From positions 1 through 64,000 of the forward strand of contig SUYP01000010.1 in assembly GCA_015060395.1 (NCBI GenBank): 64,000 bases of DNA. The letters are read 5' to 3'. The DNA is from Bacteroidales bacterium. GTDB lineage: Bacteria; Bacteroidota; Bacteroidia; Bacteroidales; UBA932. Made by a program: the position numbers and the translations under genes. The notes under the pieces are model-generated. The model worked only from the letters and a program-made list of their open reading frames with translations, was not told where the DNA came from and did no database searches. This document shows, piece by piece, positions 10,601 through 18,914 of this stretch. Within the stretch, counting starts at the first letter, position 1; every line of letters begins with the position of its first letter.

Positions 10601-10818
10601 AAAAGATAATAATAAAGAACGGGGTTATGATTGCCTTTTTCATATTGAATCCTCTTTCACAATACTACCGAAGCGACAGATTTTCAAGAATATTGGAAAA
10701 GATATCACAGAATCCAAAGATATTCGAACTCAAGCATAATGACAACAAGCTGAGGATTTTTGTGAGAAATGTGGATGGAATTAAAAAGGCTTATTCTATT
10801 TTGAATAAATTGTCTTAA
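7630..10818 (+). CDS. mfd: Transcription-repair coupling factor
   Basis: This 1062-aa DNA translocase removes RNA polymerase stalled at lesions and recruits UvrA. The N-terminal UvrB-like part (1-350) is followed by a CarD-like RNA polymerase-interacting domain (about 385-450, GDYVVHIDYGVGVF). Superfamily 2 helicase motifs come next: GDVGFGKTE (motif I), DEEQKFG (DExQ box), TATPIPRT (motif III) and a C-terminal helicase half with QLRGRVGRSNR. A TRCF C-terminal domain ends the protein. It is slightly shorter than the roughly 1150 residues of E. coli Mfd, as is usual in Bacteroidetes. Confidence 0.95.
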   Translation: MLISSDSVKTIADRISSSTETFCSGLFLSARWFVVSQLDYDGLQLIVLPDKDSAEYCAADLYNLVEGDKVFFLPDSGRSIERSNYKSSLGVQRTSAVGKILDHKEGQLFIVTYPSALEEGIPAAEKIRQSLLRLRTGDEISHDAIIDSLFESGFERVDFVGEPGQFAIRGAIVDIFSYSYNDPFRISFFGDEIDTINIFDCNTQLSKEKVGEAEIYPDVTVSGEGESETRIADILPSETLVWLDSSDMYRNKEFFPLLERFRRIYMELPLSRQNEDAVRFNIAPQPVFNKNFELLTEDIRKRLEDGYRVRIYGEKKSQLDRLQSILSQNGGYIPEFVAGKNIHNGFIDNDEKVCCYSDHEIFDRFHRVSIRRTVEKSEQLTINDLTSFAIGDYVVHIDYGVGVFGGLVRMKDDKGRMHEVVKLMYKDNDVVFVSVHALHKISRYKSKDSEPPKIHKLGSKVWQNLKASTKSKVKDIAKDLIQLYAKRKSARGFAFSADTYMQQELESSFMYEDTPDQEKAVKAVKMDMEDDCPMDRLICGDVGFGKTEVAVRAAFKAVADSKQVAVLVPTTILALQHYNTFKNRLKDFPCNIDYVSRLRTAKEISDIQKRLKAGTLDIVIGTHKLIGKGFEFKDLGLLIIDEEQKFGVSAKEKLRQLKASVDTLTLTATPIPRTLQFSLLGARDLSIISTPPPNRIPVQTEIMLFDSDEIKKIIRYELNRGGQIFFLHNRVEELQSIHDILHRLVPDMKICIAHGQMEAKVLENKILDFMAGDYDMLLCTTIIENGLDVPNANTIIINQAQNIGLSDLHQLRGRVGRSNRRAFCYLIVPPLLSITEDARRRLKAIESFSDLGSGFNIAMQDLDIRGAGNLLGAEQSGFITDMGFETYQKILAEAMEELGMETGMVTRSQTDNYVSDCTIETDQLALIPDSYIDVTAEKIRIYKELDSLSSDKDLENMKKRLKDRFGKMPEELSRLFEIVRIRQLGVKLGFEKIIIKNGVMIAFFILNPLSQYYRSDRFSRILEKISQNPKIFELKHNDNKLRIFVRNVDGIKKAYSILNKLS

Positions 10819-10846
10819 CTTTGTAAACTTCAAAAAGACAACGTAA

Positions 10847-11560
10847 GTGGCTAATCTTGTTATAGATATAGGAAATACTGCGCTTAAGGCATCCTGGGCT
10901 GACGGGATGACCCTGGGAAAGACTTTCAGATATCAAGGTGAAAGAATGCTTGATTTCATATTGTCCCTTACAGCCAAGGAAAAACCGGAAATTATGCTCC
11001 TGAGCAGTGTCCGTAACTTTTCATCACAGGCGGTAAAAAGGCTTGAAAATGAATGTGAAAGGCTTCTTATAGCAGATAAAGACCTTATTTCCTTATATGG
11101 TCTTCCTTCCTGGCTTACTCCTGACAGGGCAGCTTCAATCATAGCTTCCGGCTTCCTTTTCAAGAACAGAGGGTGCACTATATTCGATTTCGGAACGACT
11201 CTTACTGTCGATTTCATAGATAAGGACGGAAACTACAGGGGAGGCAACATTTCACCTGGATGCAGTACTAGATTCAAGTCTCTGAACAGATATTCAAGAT
11301 CCCTTCCACTTCTCTGTGCACCGGAAAATATAGATAAGACAGGCACAGATATTGTTAGTGGGATTGCCTCTGGGGTTATTTCAGGCATAATGTTTGAAAT
11401 AGAGGGTTATGTATCTGAATATCCAGAAAATATCACTGTTTTTACAGGTGGAGATGCAATTTATTTTGCAAAAAGGATGAAAAACTCCATCTTTGTAGTT
11501 TGTAACCTCGTTCTTATGGGGTTGGCTTTAATGGCTGTTGAATATGATAAGAAAGATTGA
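10847..11560 (+). CDS. coaX: Type III pantothenate kinase
   Basis: This enzyme phosphorylates pantothenate in the first step of CoA synthesis (237 aa). The ASKHA-fold phosphate motifs are visible: VIDIGNTALKASW at the N-terminus, FDFGTTLTVDF in the middle, and GGNISPG, characteristic of CoaX. Translation starts at a GTG 28 bp after mfd. The last 17 bp overlap the next gene, which signals translational coupling. The order coaX - outer-membrane protein - TPR - lptC - ppiD is a familiar Bacteroidales arrangement. Confidence 0.93.
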   Translation: MANLVIDIGNTALKASWADGMTLGKTFRYQGERMLDFILSLTAKEKPEIMLLSSVRNFSSQAVKRLENECERLLIADKDLISLYGLPSWLTPDRAASIIASGFLFKNRGCTIFDFGTTLTVDFIDKDGNYRGGNISPGCSTRFKSLNRYSRSLPLLCAPENIDKTGTDIVSGIASGVISGIMFEIEGYVSEYPENITVFTGGDAIYFAKRMKNSIFVVCNLVLMGLALMAVEYDKKD

Positions 11561-12857
11561 AAAGTTTATAGTACTGGCAGTGTTTCTCGTCGTAAGTATC
11601 TGTGTGTCAGCACAGGATGGTACATACGGCGCGTACTCTCCGTATTCTATATATGGTATTGGAGACATTTCGAAAGAAGGTACAGCCTACAACAAGAGTA
11701 TGGGAGGTACCGGTATAGCTACAAGGAACAGGAGATTTATAAATTATCTCAATCCGGCAGCAGTTACCGCAAGAGATACCCTTTCATTTATGGCGGATTT
11801 CGGACTTGTACAGAACAATACCGTTTATGCTCAGGGCGACATCAGATCCGGACACAACACCTTCAACATCTATGATTTCGTATTGAGTTTCCCTATTTAC
11901 AAGTCATCTGCATTTATGGTGGGAATCACCCCGTACAGTGATGTAGGATATGATTTTTCTTCAAAGGAGACAGATCCCGGAATCATTGGAAACACAGGAA
12001 ACATCACGTATGATTCATACGGTACCGGAAGTATCTATCAGGCGTTCATAGGAGCCGGAGTTACATTCTGGAAGAGATTGTCCCTCGGAGCTGAGGCCAT
12101 TTATTACTTCGGTAATCTGGACAAGGTCACCAATATGGATTATTCCGATGATTCATACAGATCTCTCAACAGCGGAAGCGAATTGACGATCAGAGGTGTG
12201 ACCGGAAAATTCGGACTTCAGTATGAGCAGAAACTCGGTAGAGACGTTTCAATGATCATAGGAACGACATACAAGATGGGTACGAATATGAAAGGTTTTG
12301 CAACCAACTACAGATATGCGACCCAATCCAGTGTAACCGACTCACTCAGGCACACTGTCGATACTCTTGGAGCAAAAGGAATGAGATTCGGAAATGAGAT
12401 AGGAGTCGGAATATCCGTGAAGGGAGGAGAAAAGTGGAGTGCCGAATTCAATTATCTCCGTTCAGACTGGACCAGATCGGGATTTGATAATGCACAGGGA
12501 TTCGCGGTAGTAGGTGATTCAAGATTCTCTTCTACTGTTTCTCAGTCTTTCAGGGCAGGATTCGAGATAGTTCCGAACAGAAATGATATCAGATATTATC
12601 TCAAGAGATGTTCGTACAGATGCGGAGTATATTATGATCAGGCATATTACAAGCTTGACGGAAACAATGTCAATTCGATGGGTATAACCCTCGGTATGAC
12701 TCTTCCGGTCTATCAATGGTATAACGGTATCAGCATCGGAGTTGATCTGGGTCAGAGGGCAAGTACAAGGAACAATATGATCCGTGAAAGATATGCTACT
12801 TTCGTGATAGGTTTCAACATCCACGATATATGGTTCAGGAAGATTCAGTATAACTAA
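11544..12857 (+). CDS. Outer-membrane beta-barrel protein of unknown function
   Basis: The 437-aa protein has a signal peptide ending at VSICVSAQ. The rest alternates short strands and turns rich in Gly, Tyr and Asn and ends near an aromatic residue (WFRKIQYN), as barrels of the FadL/PorV-like class do. No catalytic motif was found. ATG 11544 is preferred over the TTG at 11538. Its position between coaX and lptC is conserved and suggests a role in envelope biogenesis, but the function is not known from sequence. Confidence 0.75.
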   Translation: MIRKIEKFIVLAVFLVVSICVSAQDGTYGAYSPYSIYGIGDISKEGTAYNKSMGGTGIATRNRRFINYLNPAAVTARDTLSFMADFGLVQNNTVYAQGDIRSGHNTFNIYDFVLSFPIYKSSAFMVGITPYSDVGYDFSSKETDPGIIGNTGNITYDSYGTGSIYQAFIGAGVTFWKRLSLGAEAIYYFGNLDKVTNMDYSDDSYRSLNSGSELTIRGVTGKFGLQYEQKLGRDVSMIIGTTYKMGTNMKGFATNYRYATQSSVTDSLRHTVDTLGAKGMRFGNEIGVGISVKGGEKWSAEFNYLRSDWTRSGFDNAQGFAVVGDSRFSSTVSQSFRAGFEIVPNRNDIRYYLKRCSYRCGVYYDQAYYKLDGNNVNSMGITLGMTLPVYQWYNGISIGVDLGQRASTRNNMIRERYATFVIGFNIHDIWFRKIQYN

Positions 12858-12888
12858 CAGATTATAAATAAAAACACATAATATCACT

Positions 12889-14217
12889 ATGAAAAGAATT
12901 GTACTGTTGATTTCAGTTGCTGCAATGGCGCTTATAGCAAGCAGCAAGGTTTCCGCTCAGGGAAAGTTCGGTCCGGACAGTGCCGAGTGTATCAAATATC
13001 TGTCTTATTATACAGAATATTACAAGCAGAAGAATTATGATGCTGCTCTTCCAAGCTGGAGAAAGGCATACAACATCTGTCCTCCTACAGCCAGATATTC
13101 TATGCTTTCTGACGGTACCACACTCCTCCGCAGAGTGATCCAGGCCAACAGCAAGGATGCTGTTTATAGAATGAAGCTTGTTGACTCGCTTATGACAATC
13201 TATGATCAGAGAGTACAGTACTGGCCAAAGTATGCAGTGAGCTCGCTCAACAACAAGGCTCTTGATATGTACAACTATATGAAGAACGATCCTGAGAAGC
13301 TTTATGCAGGTCTTTGTGATATCGTGAATCAGACAAAGGAGAATACCAGAGCAAATATCTTCCTTTTCCAGCTCAATACAGCTATCGATCTTTACAAGGA
13401 GGGTTCTCTTGATCCTGAGAGCGTTATCAACGTATATGAGAATGCAATCAAGTATCTCGGTATGGCTACTCCTAAGAATGATACTGAGAAGAAGAGCATA
13501 GACAAGACTGTTGAGGATGTTGAGAGTCTCTTCATCACCAGCCAGGTAGCAAGCTGCGACAATCTCATCGCTCTCTTCGGACCAAGATATGAGGCTGATC
13601 CTCAGAACCTTGACCTCGCGAAGAATATCGTAAGGATGATGGGTATGACAGAGGGATGTACTGACAACGACCTCTTCCTCAACTCGGTTACTACTATGCA
13701 CAATATGGAGCCTTCAGCTACTTCAGCATACTATCTTTACAAGCTTTATGCAGGCAGAGCAGATGTTGAGAATGCAGTGAAGTATATGAATGAGGCTATC
13801 GCTTCCGAGGAGTCTGATGCCGTAACTGACGGTGCATACAGCTATGAACTTGCAGCATTCTGCTACAAGAGCGGAAAGAACGCTCAGGCATACGAGGCAG
13901 CTCAGAAGGCTGTAGAGCTTGATCCTTCAATCGCAGGTAAGGCTTATATGCTTATGGGAACAATCTGGGGCAGTGTCGTTTGCGGTGGAAACGACATCGA
14001 GCAGAGAGCCAAGTACTGGGTTGCTGTTGACTATATGAACAAGGCAAAGGCAGCTGACGAGGCACTTGCAGAGGATGCAAACAACTATATCAGACAGTAT
14101 GCCGCATATTATCCTCAGACTGCTGAAGCGTTTATGTACGATGTTACAAACGGTCAGTCATATACAGTATCCTGCGGTGGTATGAGGGCTGTTACAACAG
14201 TTAGAACACAGAACTAA
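12889..14217 (+). CDS. Secreted tetratricopeptide-repeat protein
   Basis: The 442-aa product has a signal peptide (MKRIVLLISVAAMALIASS, cleaved after about VSAQ) followed by helical repeats. TPR-like units are clearest near residues 40-75 (YYKQKNYDAALPSWRKAY) and 290-340 (NAVKYMNEAIASEES, AAFCYKSGKNAQAYEAAQKA). It is probably a periplasmic scaffold acting with the neighbouring outer-membrane protein and LptC. It starts 31 bp after the barrel gene and shares its operon. Confidence 0.8.
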   Translation: MKRIVLLISVAAMALIASSKVSAQGKFGPDSAECIKYLSYYTEYYKQKNYDAALPSWRKAYNICPPTARYSMLSDGTTLLRRVIQANSKDAVYRMKLVDSLMTIYDQRVQYWPKYAVSSLNNKALDMYNYMKNDPEKLYAGLCDIVNQTKENTRANIFLFQLNTAIDLYKEGSLDPESVINVYENAIKYLGMATPKNDTEKKSIDKTVEDVESLFITSQVASCDNLIALFGPRYEADPQNLDLAKNIVRMMGMTEGCTDNDLFLNSVTTMHNMEPSATSAYYLYKLYAGRADVENAVKYMNEAIASEESDAVTDGAYSYELAAFCYKSGKNAQAYEAAQKAVELDPSIAGKAYMLMGTIWGSVVCGGNDIEQRAKYWVAVDYMNKAKAADEALAEDANNYIRQYAAYYPQTAEAFMYDVTNGQSYTVSCGGMRAVTTVRTQN

Positions 14218-14223
14218 AAGATA

Positions 14224-14850
14224 TTGAAGAATATCATAAATATAGTGAAGATGATTGCAACCGCTGCGGCGGTTGCTTTCGTCGTTTATTCTTGTAAAGG
14301 AAAACTGGCCGAAGCCGAGGTCCTGAATCTTGCTGAAACACCTGTACAGGTGGTTGACGATATGTTTATGCAGCAGACGGAGAACGGTATGGTCAAGATG
14401 AGGGCTGAAGCTCCCCGGATGGAGAAATACGAAAAGGATAGTCTGGATTATGAACTTTTCCCGGAAGGATTCTTCGTCTATGGTTTCGACGAGACTGGAA
14501 AGCTTGAGACTGAGATAGTTGCCGACAATGCCCGGCATCAGAAATTCGAGGACGGAAGGGAAAGCTGGGAAGCGTTCGGAAATGTGGTTGTAAAGAATCT
14601 GATCAATCAGGAGGTTATGGAGACAGATACCCTCTACTGGGATCAGAAGAATGAAAAGATATATACTCATTGCTATGTGAGGATGTATTCGCCGGACGGA
14701 TTTATGCAGGGATACGGAATGGAATCGGACCAGAGGGCTAGAAGTACCATATTGTTCAATAATTTCAACAATTATGCGATTGTGGTCAAGGATAGTACTC
14801 AGGTTTTGATAGATTCGGTCAATTTTATAGGCCCATTTCAAAAAAAATAG
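14224..14850 (+). CDS. lptC: LptC-type LPS export protein, putative lipoprotein
   Basis: The 208-aa protein has a hydrophobic N-terminus ending in VVYSC, a plausible lipobox. It is followed by an LptC/OstA-like beta-jellyroll (ENGMVKMRAEAPRME, ADNARHQKFEDGRESWEAFGNVVV). LptC hands lipid A-linked glycan from LptB2FG to LptA. The start is taken as TTG at 14224, which supplies the lysines expected at the front of a signal peptide and lies 6 bp after the TPR gene. ATG 14251 is the alternative and would leave a very short signal. Confidence 0.8.
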   Translation: MKNIINIVKMIATAAAVAFVVYSCKGKLAEAEVLNLAETPVQVVDDMFMQQTENGMVKMRAEAPRMEKYEKDSLDYELFPEGFFVYGFDETGKLETEIVADNARHQKFEDGRESWEAFGNVVVKNLINQEVMETDTLYWDQKNEKIYTHCYVRMYSPDGFMQGYGMESDQRARSTILFNNFNNYAIVVKDSTQVLIDSVNFIGPFQKK

Positions 14851-14929
14851 CGGCAGATTGAGATAAAATTGCTATCTTCGCCCCCCAATATTGTAATTTA
14901 CAGGATAATAATCTAAAACAATCAATAAA

Positions 14930-16912
14930 ATGGCAGCACTTGAAACAATTCGTGTCAAGTTCGGAGTCGTGATAACAGTGCTTATCGCAGTGGCACTGTT
15001 GTCTTTCATCATTGACCCGACTACACTTCAGTCAGTAAGTTCTTCTATGTCATCAAAGTATGATGTAGGAGAAATTGACGGTAAATCTATCTCTTATGTT
15101 GACTATCAGGCAGATGTAGAGAAATTCACTACTATCAACGAGATTATGTCAGGTTCTTCAGCACAGAACGAGCAGCAGCAGACAGCAATCAGAAACGCTG
15201 CCTGGCAGTCTCTTGTTGACAAGTATCTTTTCGTAAAGAATGCCGAGAATGCAGGTATCTATGTAGGAAAGGAAGAGATGAATGACATAGTGGCAGGTAA
15301 CATTCTTTCACCTGTATTCACTCAGAACCCTGCATTCCTTGATGAGAACGGAAACTTCTCTCCAGCACTTGTAAGTGATTTCCTCGCATACAAGGATACT
15401 GACCAGACAGGCCGTCTCCAGCTTTACTGGGATTATCTCATCGAGACAGCTAAGAATCAGGAGTACTATTCGAAGTATATGTCTCTCTTCACTCAGAGCA
15501 ACTTCACCAACAGCCTTATGCTCAACGAGCAGATCGCTGACAACAACAATACATTCAACGTAGAGTTCGTAATGGTTCCTTTCGGATATGTACAGGACAC
15601 TACAGTTGTTGTTTCAGACAGCGAGATCAAGGCATATTACGATGCTCACAAGAAGTTCTACCGCCAGCAGGCAAGCAGGGACATCGAGTATGTTGTATTC
15701 GAGGTTACACCATCTGCTGAGGATATCGCTGCAGCAAACCAGTCTCTCGTTGACGTATATGACGAGTTTGCTTCTACAGAGAATATGAGAAGCTTCCTTC
15801 TCGCCAATTCAGACAGACAGATCGACAATCACTGGTACAAGGCTGGTGAACTCAATACCATCGCAAAGGCAGTGAATGACTATGCTTTCGGTGACAATGC
15901 TTCTGTATCTGAGGTTATTTCAAACGGAAACACATTCTATGCAGTACGCGTTATGGAGTCAGCTATGATACCTGATTCTGTATTCGTGAAGTATGTTCCA
16001 TCTGCATCAGAGAATGTTGACAGCCTTCTTAATGTAGCTGAGCCTATGTGGATCACTCAGACTCCTGGTTTTGAGGATGTTATGGCAGCTGCCAAGAACA
16101 GCAGGATCACAGCAGGAGGTCTCACTTTCGAGGTTCTTGACAGAACCGCTCCTGTAGCAAAGAAGAGAGTTGCTGTTCTTGAGAAGACAGCTGTGGCTAG
16201 CAAGGAGACTGTGAACGGTTTCTATTCAAAGGCCAATACTTTCGCAACAAAGACTGCAGGCAAGTATGAGAACTTCCAGAAGGCTCTTGAGGAGGAAGGT
16301 GTATATGCACATCCTGTAAACAAGATGCTTGAGGGTACAAATCGTCTTGGTGCTATCGACAATACAAGAGAGGTTACAAGATGGGCGTTCGATGCTAAGG
16401 TTGGTGATGCTTCAAACATCATAACTGTTGACAACAACTACTTCATCATTGCAGCGCTCAAGAACATCCATAAGGAAGGTTATTCTCCTGTAGAGGAGGT
16501 TTCTACAGCCATCAGCAATATTCTTTATAATCAGAAGATCGGTGAGAAGAAGGCAGCAGAAGTAGCGGAGAAGATCGAGGGTCTTACAGATATGGAGGCT
16601 ATTGCGGCTGCTCTCGAGACTACTGTAAGCACTAAGGATGGAGTTGCATTCGCATCAATGGGTGCACAGGGTCTTGATCCTAAGTTCATCGGTGCTGCTT
16701 CAGTTGCTGAGGAAGGCAAGCTCTATGGTCCTCTCGCAGGAAGCATCGGAGTATATGTGTATAAGGTTACAGGCCGTGATACAGGTGCATTCTTTACAGA
16801 GGATGATGCAAAGGCTCGTGACGCTCAGATGACTCAGTATTCTACTCAGATGCTCGTTCCTACAATGATGGATGACGCAGAGGTTAAGGATAACAGAGCA
16901 CGTTTCTATTAA
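14930..16912 (+). CDS. ppiD: Periplasmic peptidyl-prolyl isomerase/chaperone of the PpiD-SurA type
   Basis: The 660-aa protein is anchored by one transmembrane helix at about residues 12-30 (GVVITVLIAVALLSFII). A SurA-like N-terminal chaperone domain follows (VGEIDGKSISYVDYQADVEK, around 45-180). A parvulin-like domain lies in the central to C-terminal part. It folds outer-membrane proteins in the periplasm, consistent with its place at the end of the envelope gene block. The codon choice is strongly biased, suggesting high expression. A TATCTTCG box at 14873-14880 may give it its own weak promoter, and a good terminator follows. Confidence 0.85.
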   Translation: MAALETIRVKFGVVITVLIAVALLSFIIDPTTLQSVSSSMSSKYDVGEIDGKSISYVDYQADVEKFTTINEIMSGSSAQNEQQQTAIRNAAWQSLVDKYLFVKNAENAGIYVGKEEMNDIVAGNILSPVFTQNPAFLDENGNFSPALVSDFLAYKDTDQTGRLQLYWDYLIETAKNQEYYSKYMSLFTQSNFTNSLMLNEQIADNNNTFNVEFVMVPFGYVQDTTVVVSDSEIKAYYDAHKKFYRQQASRDIEYVVFEVTPSAEDIAAANQSLVDVYDEFASTENMRSFLLANSDRQIDNHWYKAGELNTIAKAVNDYAFGDNASVSEVISNGNTFYAVRVMESAMIPDSVFVKYVPSASENVDSLLNVAEPMWITQTPGFEDVMAAAKNSRITAGGLTFEVLDRTAPVAKKRVAVLEKTAVASKETVNGFYSKANTFATKTAGKYENFQKALEEEGVYAHPVNKMLEGTNRLGAIDNTREVTRWAFDAKVGDASNIITVDNNYFIIAALKNIHKEGYSPVEEVSTAISNILYNQKIGEKKAAEVAEKIEGLTDMEAIAAALETTVSTKDGVAFASMGAQGLDPKFIGAASVAEEGKLYGPLAGSIGVYVYKVTGRDTGAFFTEDDAKARDAQMTQYSTQMLVPTMMDDAEVKDNRARFY

Positions 16913-16950
16913 TAGATCATTCTTAGCTTAAGCGAAGAATACATACAATT

Positions 16951-16986
16951 AAAGAGCAATTGATTCATTCAGTTGCTCTTTTTTTT
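16951..16986 (+). terminator. Rho-independent terminator behind ppiD
   Basis: Arms 16951-16959 and 16973-16981 make a perfect 9-bp stem with a 13-base loop, running directly into eight T residues. Confidence 0.85.
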
Positions 16987-17002
16987 GTTTATTTTTGCAG
17001 TC

Positions 17003-17128
17003 GTCAGGCAGGGAGGTATATTGGAAAACGTCAGGCTGCGCCTGACCCCTCCCACCGCTGCGCGGCGGGTCCCTCCCTCTTACGGGCCGAGGGTGGCCAC
17101 GGTTTTCCAATATACCTCCCTGCCTGAC
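17003..17128 (+). repeat. Hairpin element A: 27-bp arms around a GC-rich core
   Basis: Arms 17003-17029 and 17102-17128 are perfect reverse complements. The 72-bp interior contains three smaller hairpins: GTCAGGC-TGC-GCCTGAC at 17030-17046, a CCGC-TGC-GCGG stem, and CCCTC/GAGGG. The core runs from TGACCCCTCCC to GGGTGGCCACG, the same layout as elements B and C read on their minus strands. It lies between ppiD and the TlpA-like gene. Confidence 0.85.
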
Positions 17129-17143
17129 CGAAATCAGAGTAAT

Positions 17144-17650
17144 ATGAAGAGATTTTTGATTACATCATTCCTTGTGCTTTTTATGTTTTCTGCCTGTATA
17201 AAGGAGAAACAGACAGGAGCGGATATGGAAGTGGGGGATATGCTGCCTGATCTTGAGGTAGTGATGAATGACGGGTCTGTCGTTACTGATGAAATCCTCA
17301 AGGAGAAAGTATCTGTAGTTATGTTCTTTCATACTACCTGTCCGGATTGTCAGCAGGCTTTGCCACGTATGCAGCAGATATATGATGAATATGCCTCAAA
17401 AGGAGTGTTGTTTGCCCTTATAAGCCGTGAGCAGGATGCGGCTGAGATAGACTCTTATTTTAAGGAAAACAGGCTGAATATGCCTTTTTCTGGCCAAAAT
17501 GACCGTAAGGTCTATGAGAAATTTGCAAAGACCAGGATTCCTCGCATATATATAAACGAAAAGGACGGAACCATCAGGTATATCTTTACCGATGATCCCG
17601 TCCCTTCGTATGATGAACTGAAGTCCTCTCTAGAATCCGTTATACGTTGA
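17144..17650 (+). CDS. TlpA-like thioredoxin-fold lipoprotein
   Basis: The 168-aa protein has a lipoprotein signal peptide (LVLFMFSAC, lipid-modified cysteine around residue 19). A peroxiredoxin/TlpA-like domain contains the redox motif TTCPDCQQ, i.e. CPDC instead of the common CPPC or CGPC. IPRIYI supplies the cis-proline loop. It is expected to reduce or exchange disulfides in the periplasm. The frame is open further upstream, but that extension runs through hairpin element A, so ATG 17144 is chosen. The stop overlaps the end of convergent ychF by 11 bp. Confidence 0.85.
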   Translation: MKRFLITSFLVLFMFSACIKEKQTGADMEVGDMLPDLEVVMNDGSVVTDEILKEKVSVVMFFHTTCPDCQQALPRMQQIYDEYASKGVLFALISREQDAAEIDSYFKENRLNMPFSGQNDRKVYEKFAKTRIPRIYINEKDGTIRYIFTDDPVPSYDELKSSLESVIR

Positions 17651-18743
17651 AAAGGAAGTGCATAATGTCACCGTCCTGAACGACATATTCCTTTCCTTCC
17701 ACTCCGAGCTTTCCGGCCGCTCTGCAGGCTGCCTCTGACTTGAGAGTCACGAAGTCTTCATATTTGATGACCTCTGCACGGATGAATCCTTTTTCGAAAT
17801 CAGTGTGTATCACTCCAGCTGCCTTCGGAGCCTTGTCTCCGACATTGATTGTCCAGGCACGGCATTCATCAGCTCCTGCAGTGAAATATGTACGGAGGTT
17901 GAGGAGCGAATATGCGCTCTGGATGAGTCTTACTACTCCGGATTCCTCCAGTCCCATCTCTTCAAGGAACATCTGGCGTTCTTCGTAGCTTTCAAGCTCG
18001 GCTATGTCAGATTCTATCTTTGCTGCAATCACAAGTATTTCAGCATCTTCATCCTTCACAGCCTCGCGTACCTGCTCCACATATTCGTTTCCTGTCTTTG
18101 CCGAAGCCTCGTCAACGTTGCATACATACATTACAGGTTTGTTTGTGAGGAGGAAAAGCTCTTTTGCAAGCTGCTCTTCGTCAGCATTTTCCGGCTTTAC
18201 GGTACGGCAGGATTTTCCCTGCTCAAGAGCTGCCTTGTATCTTGTGAGAAGGTCGAAGAGCTTCTTTGCATTCTTATCTCCACCGGTCTGAGCCTGCTTC
18301 TGCACCTTTGCAAGGCGGTTTTCTACTGTCTCAAGGTCCTTCAGCTGGAGTTCCAGGTCGATCACTTCCTTGTCACGTACAGGATCTACCGTTCCGTCCA
18401 CGTGTACGATGTTAGGATCGTCGAAGCAGCGCAGTACGTGAAGGATTGCATCTGTCTCCCTGATGTTTGCGAGAAACTGGTTGCCAAGTCCTTCTCCCTT
18501 GCTGGCTCCCTTGACGAGTCCGGCGATATCAACAATCTCCACTGTTGCAGGAATCACTCTCTTCGGATTGCAGAGACTTTCGAGCACTTCAAGCCTCTTG
18601 TCCGGCACGATTGTCGAACCTATGTTAGGTTCTATCGTACAGAAAGGGAAGTTCGCGCTCTGAGCCTTTCCTGAGCTTACACAGTTGAACAAAGTTGATT
18701 TTCCTACATTAGGAAGTCCTACGATACCGCATTTAAGTGCCAT
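17640..18743 (-). CDS. ychF: Redox-regulated ATPase/GTPase YchF (Obg family)
   Basis: The 367-aa protein is a universally conserved translation-associated P-loop ATPase that binds ribosomes. It begins MALKCGIVGLPNVGKSTLF with the P-loop GLPNVGKS, followed by switch II DIAGLVKGAS. NVDE replaces the canonical NKxD, the family hallmark that explains ATP preference. A coiled-coil helical region (about 130-200) and a C-terminal TGS domain (LRTYFTAGADECRAWTI) complete it. Length and motifs are normal. Confidence 0.96.
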   Translation of the reverse strand: MALKCGIVGLPNVGKSTLFNCVSSGKAQSANFPFCTIEPNIGSTIVPDKRLEVLESLCNPKRVIPATVEIVDIAGLVKGASKGEGLGNQFLANIRETDAILHVLRCFDDPNIVHVDGTVDPVRDKEVIDLELQLKDLETVENRLAKVQKQAQTGGDKNAKKLFDLLTRYKAALEQGKSCRTVKPENADEEQLAKELFLLTNKPVMYVCNVDEASAKTGNEYVEQVREAVKDEDAEILVIAAKIESDIAELESYEERQMFLEEMGLEESGVVRLIQSAYSLLNLRTYFTAGADECRAWTINVGDKAPKAAGVIHTDFEKGFIRAEVIKYEDFVTLKSEAACRAAGKLGVEGKEYVVQDGDIMHFLFNV

Positions 18744-18792
18744 TGTATTATCTCTTTAAATGGTAAAAATACTCTTAACTATAATCAGGGCG

Positions 18793-18800
18793 CAAATTTA
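18793..18800 (-). promoter_or_regulatory. -7 box for ychF
   Basis: The minus strand reads TAAATTTG inside a near-palindrome GGCGTAAATTTGCGCC. It lies 49 bases before the ychF start. No convincing -33 element is seen. Confidence 0.5.
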
Positions 18801-18914
18801 CGCCAACTTTTTCTTTTTCTTTGCTTTATTTCTCTTTTTTAGGCCAAGTTTTTCTCTTTTTTATGCCCTTTTGAAAAATAATCATTGACTTTTGTTATAA
18901 ATATCATATAATTT

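Noticed and set aside
16973..17143. 57-codon N-terminal extension of the TlpA-like protein
   Set aside because: It is translated from hairpin element A and the ppiD terminator; the lipoprotein signal begins at ATG 17144.
17805..18674. 289-codon plus-strand ORF opposite ychF
   Set aside because: Long only because ychF uses biased codons; the YchF frame carries every conserved motif.
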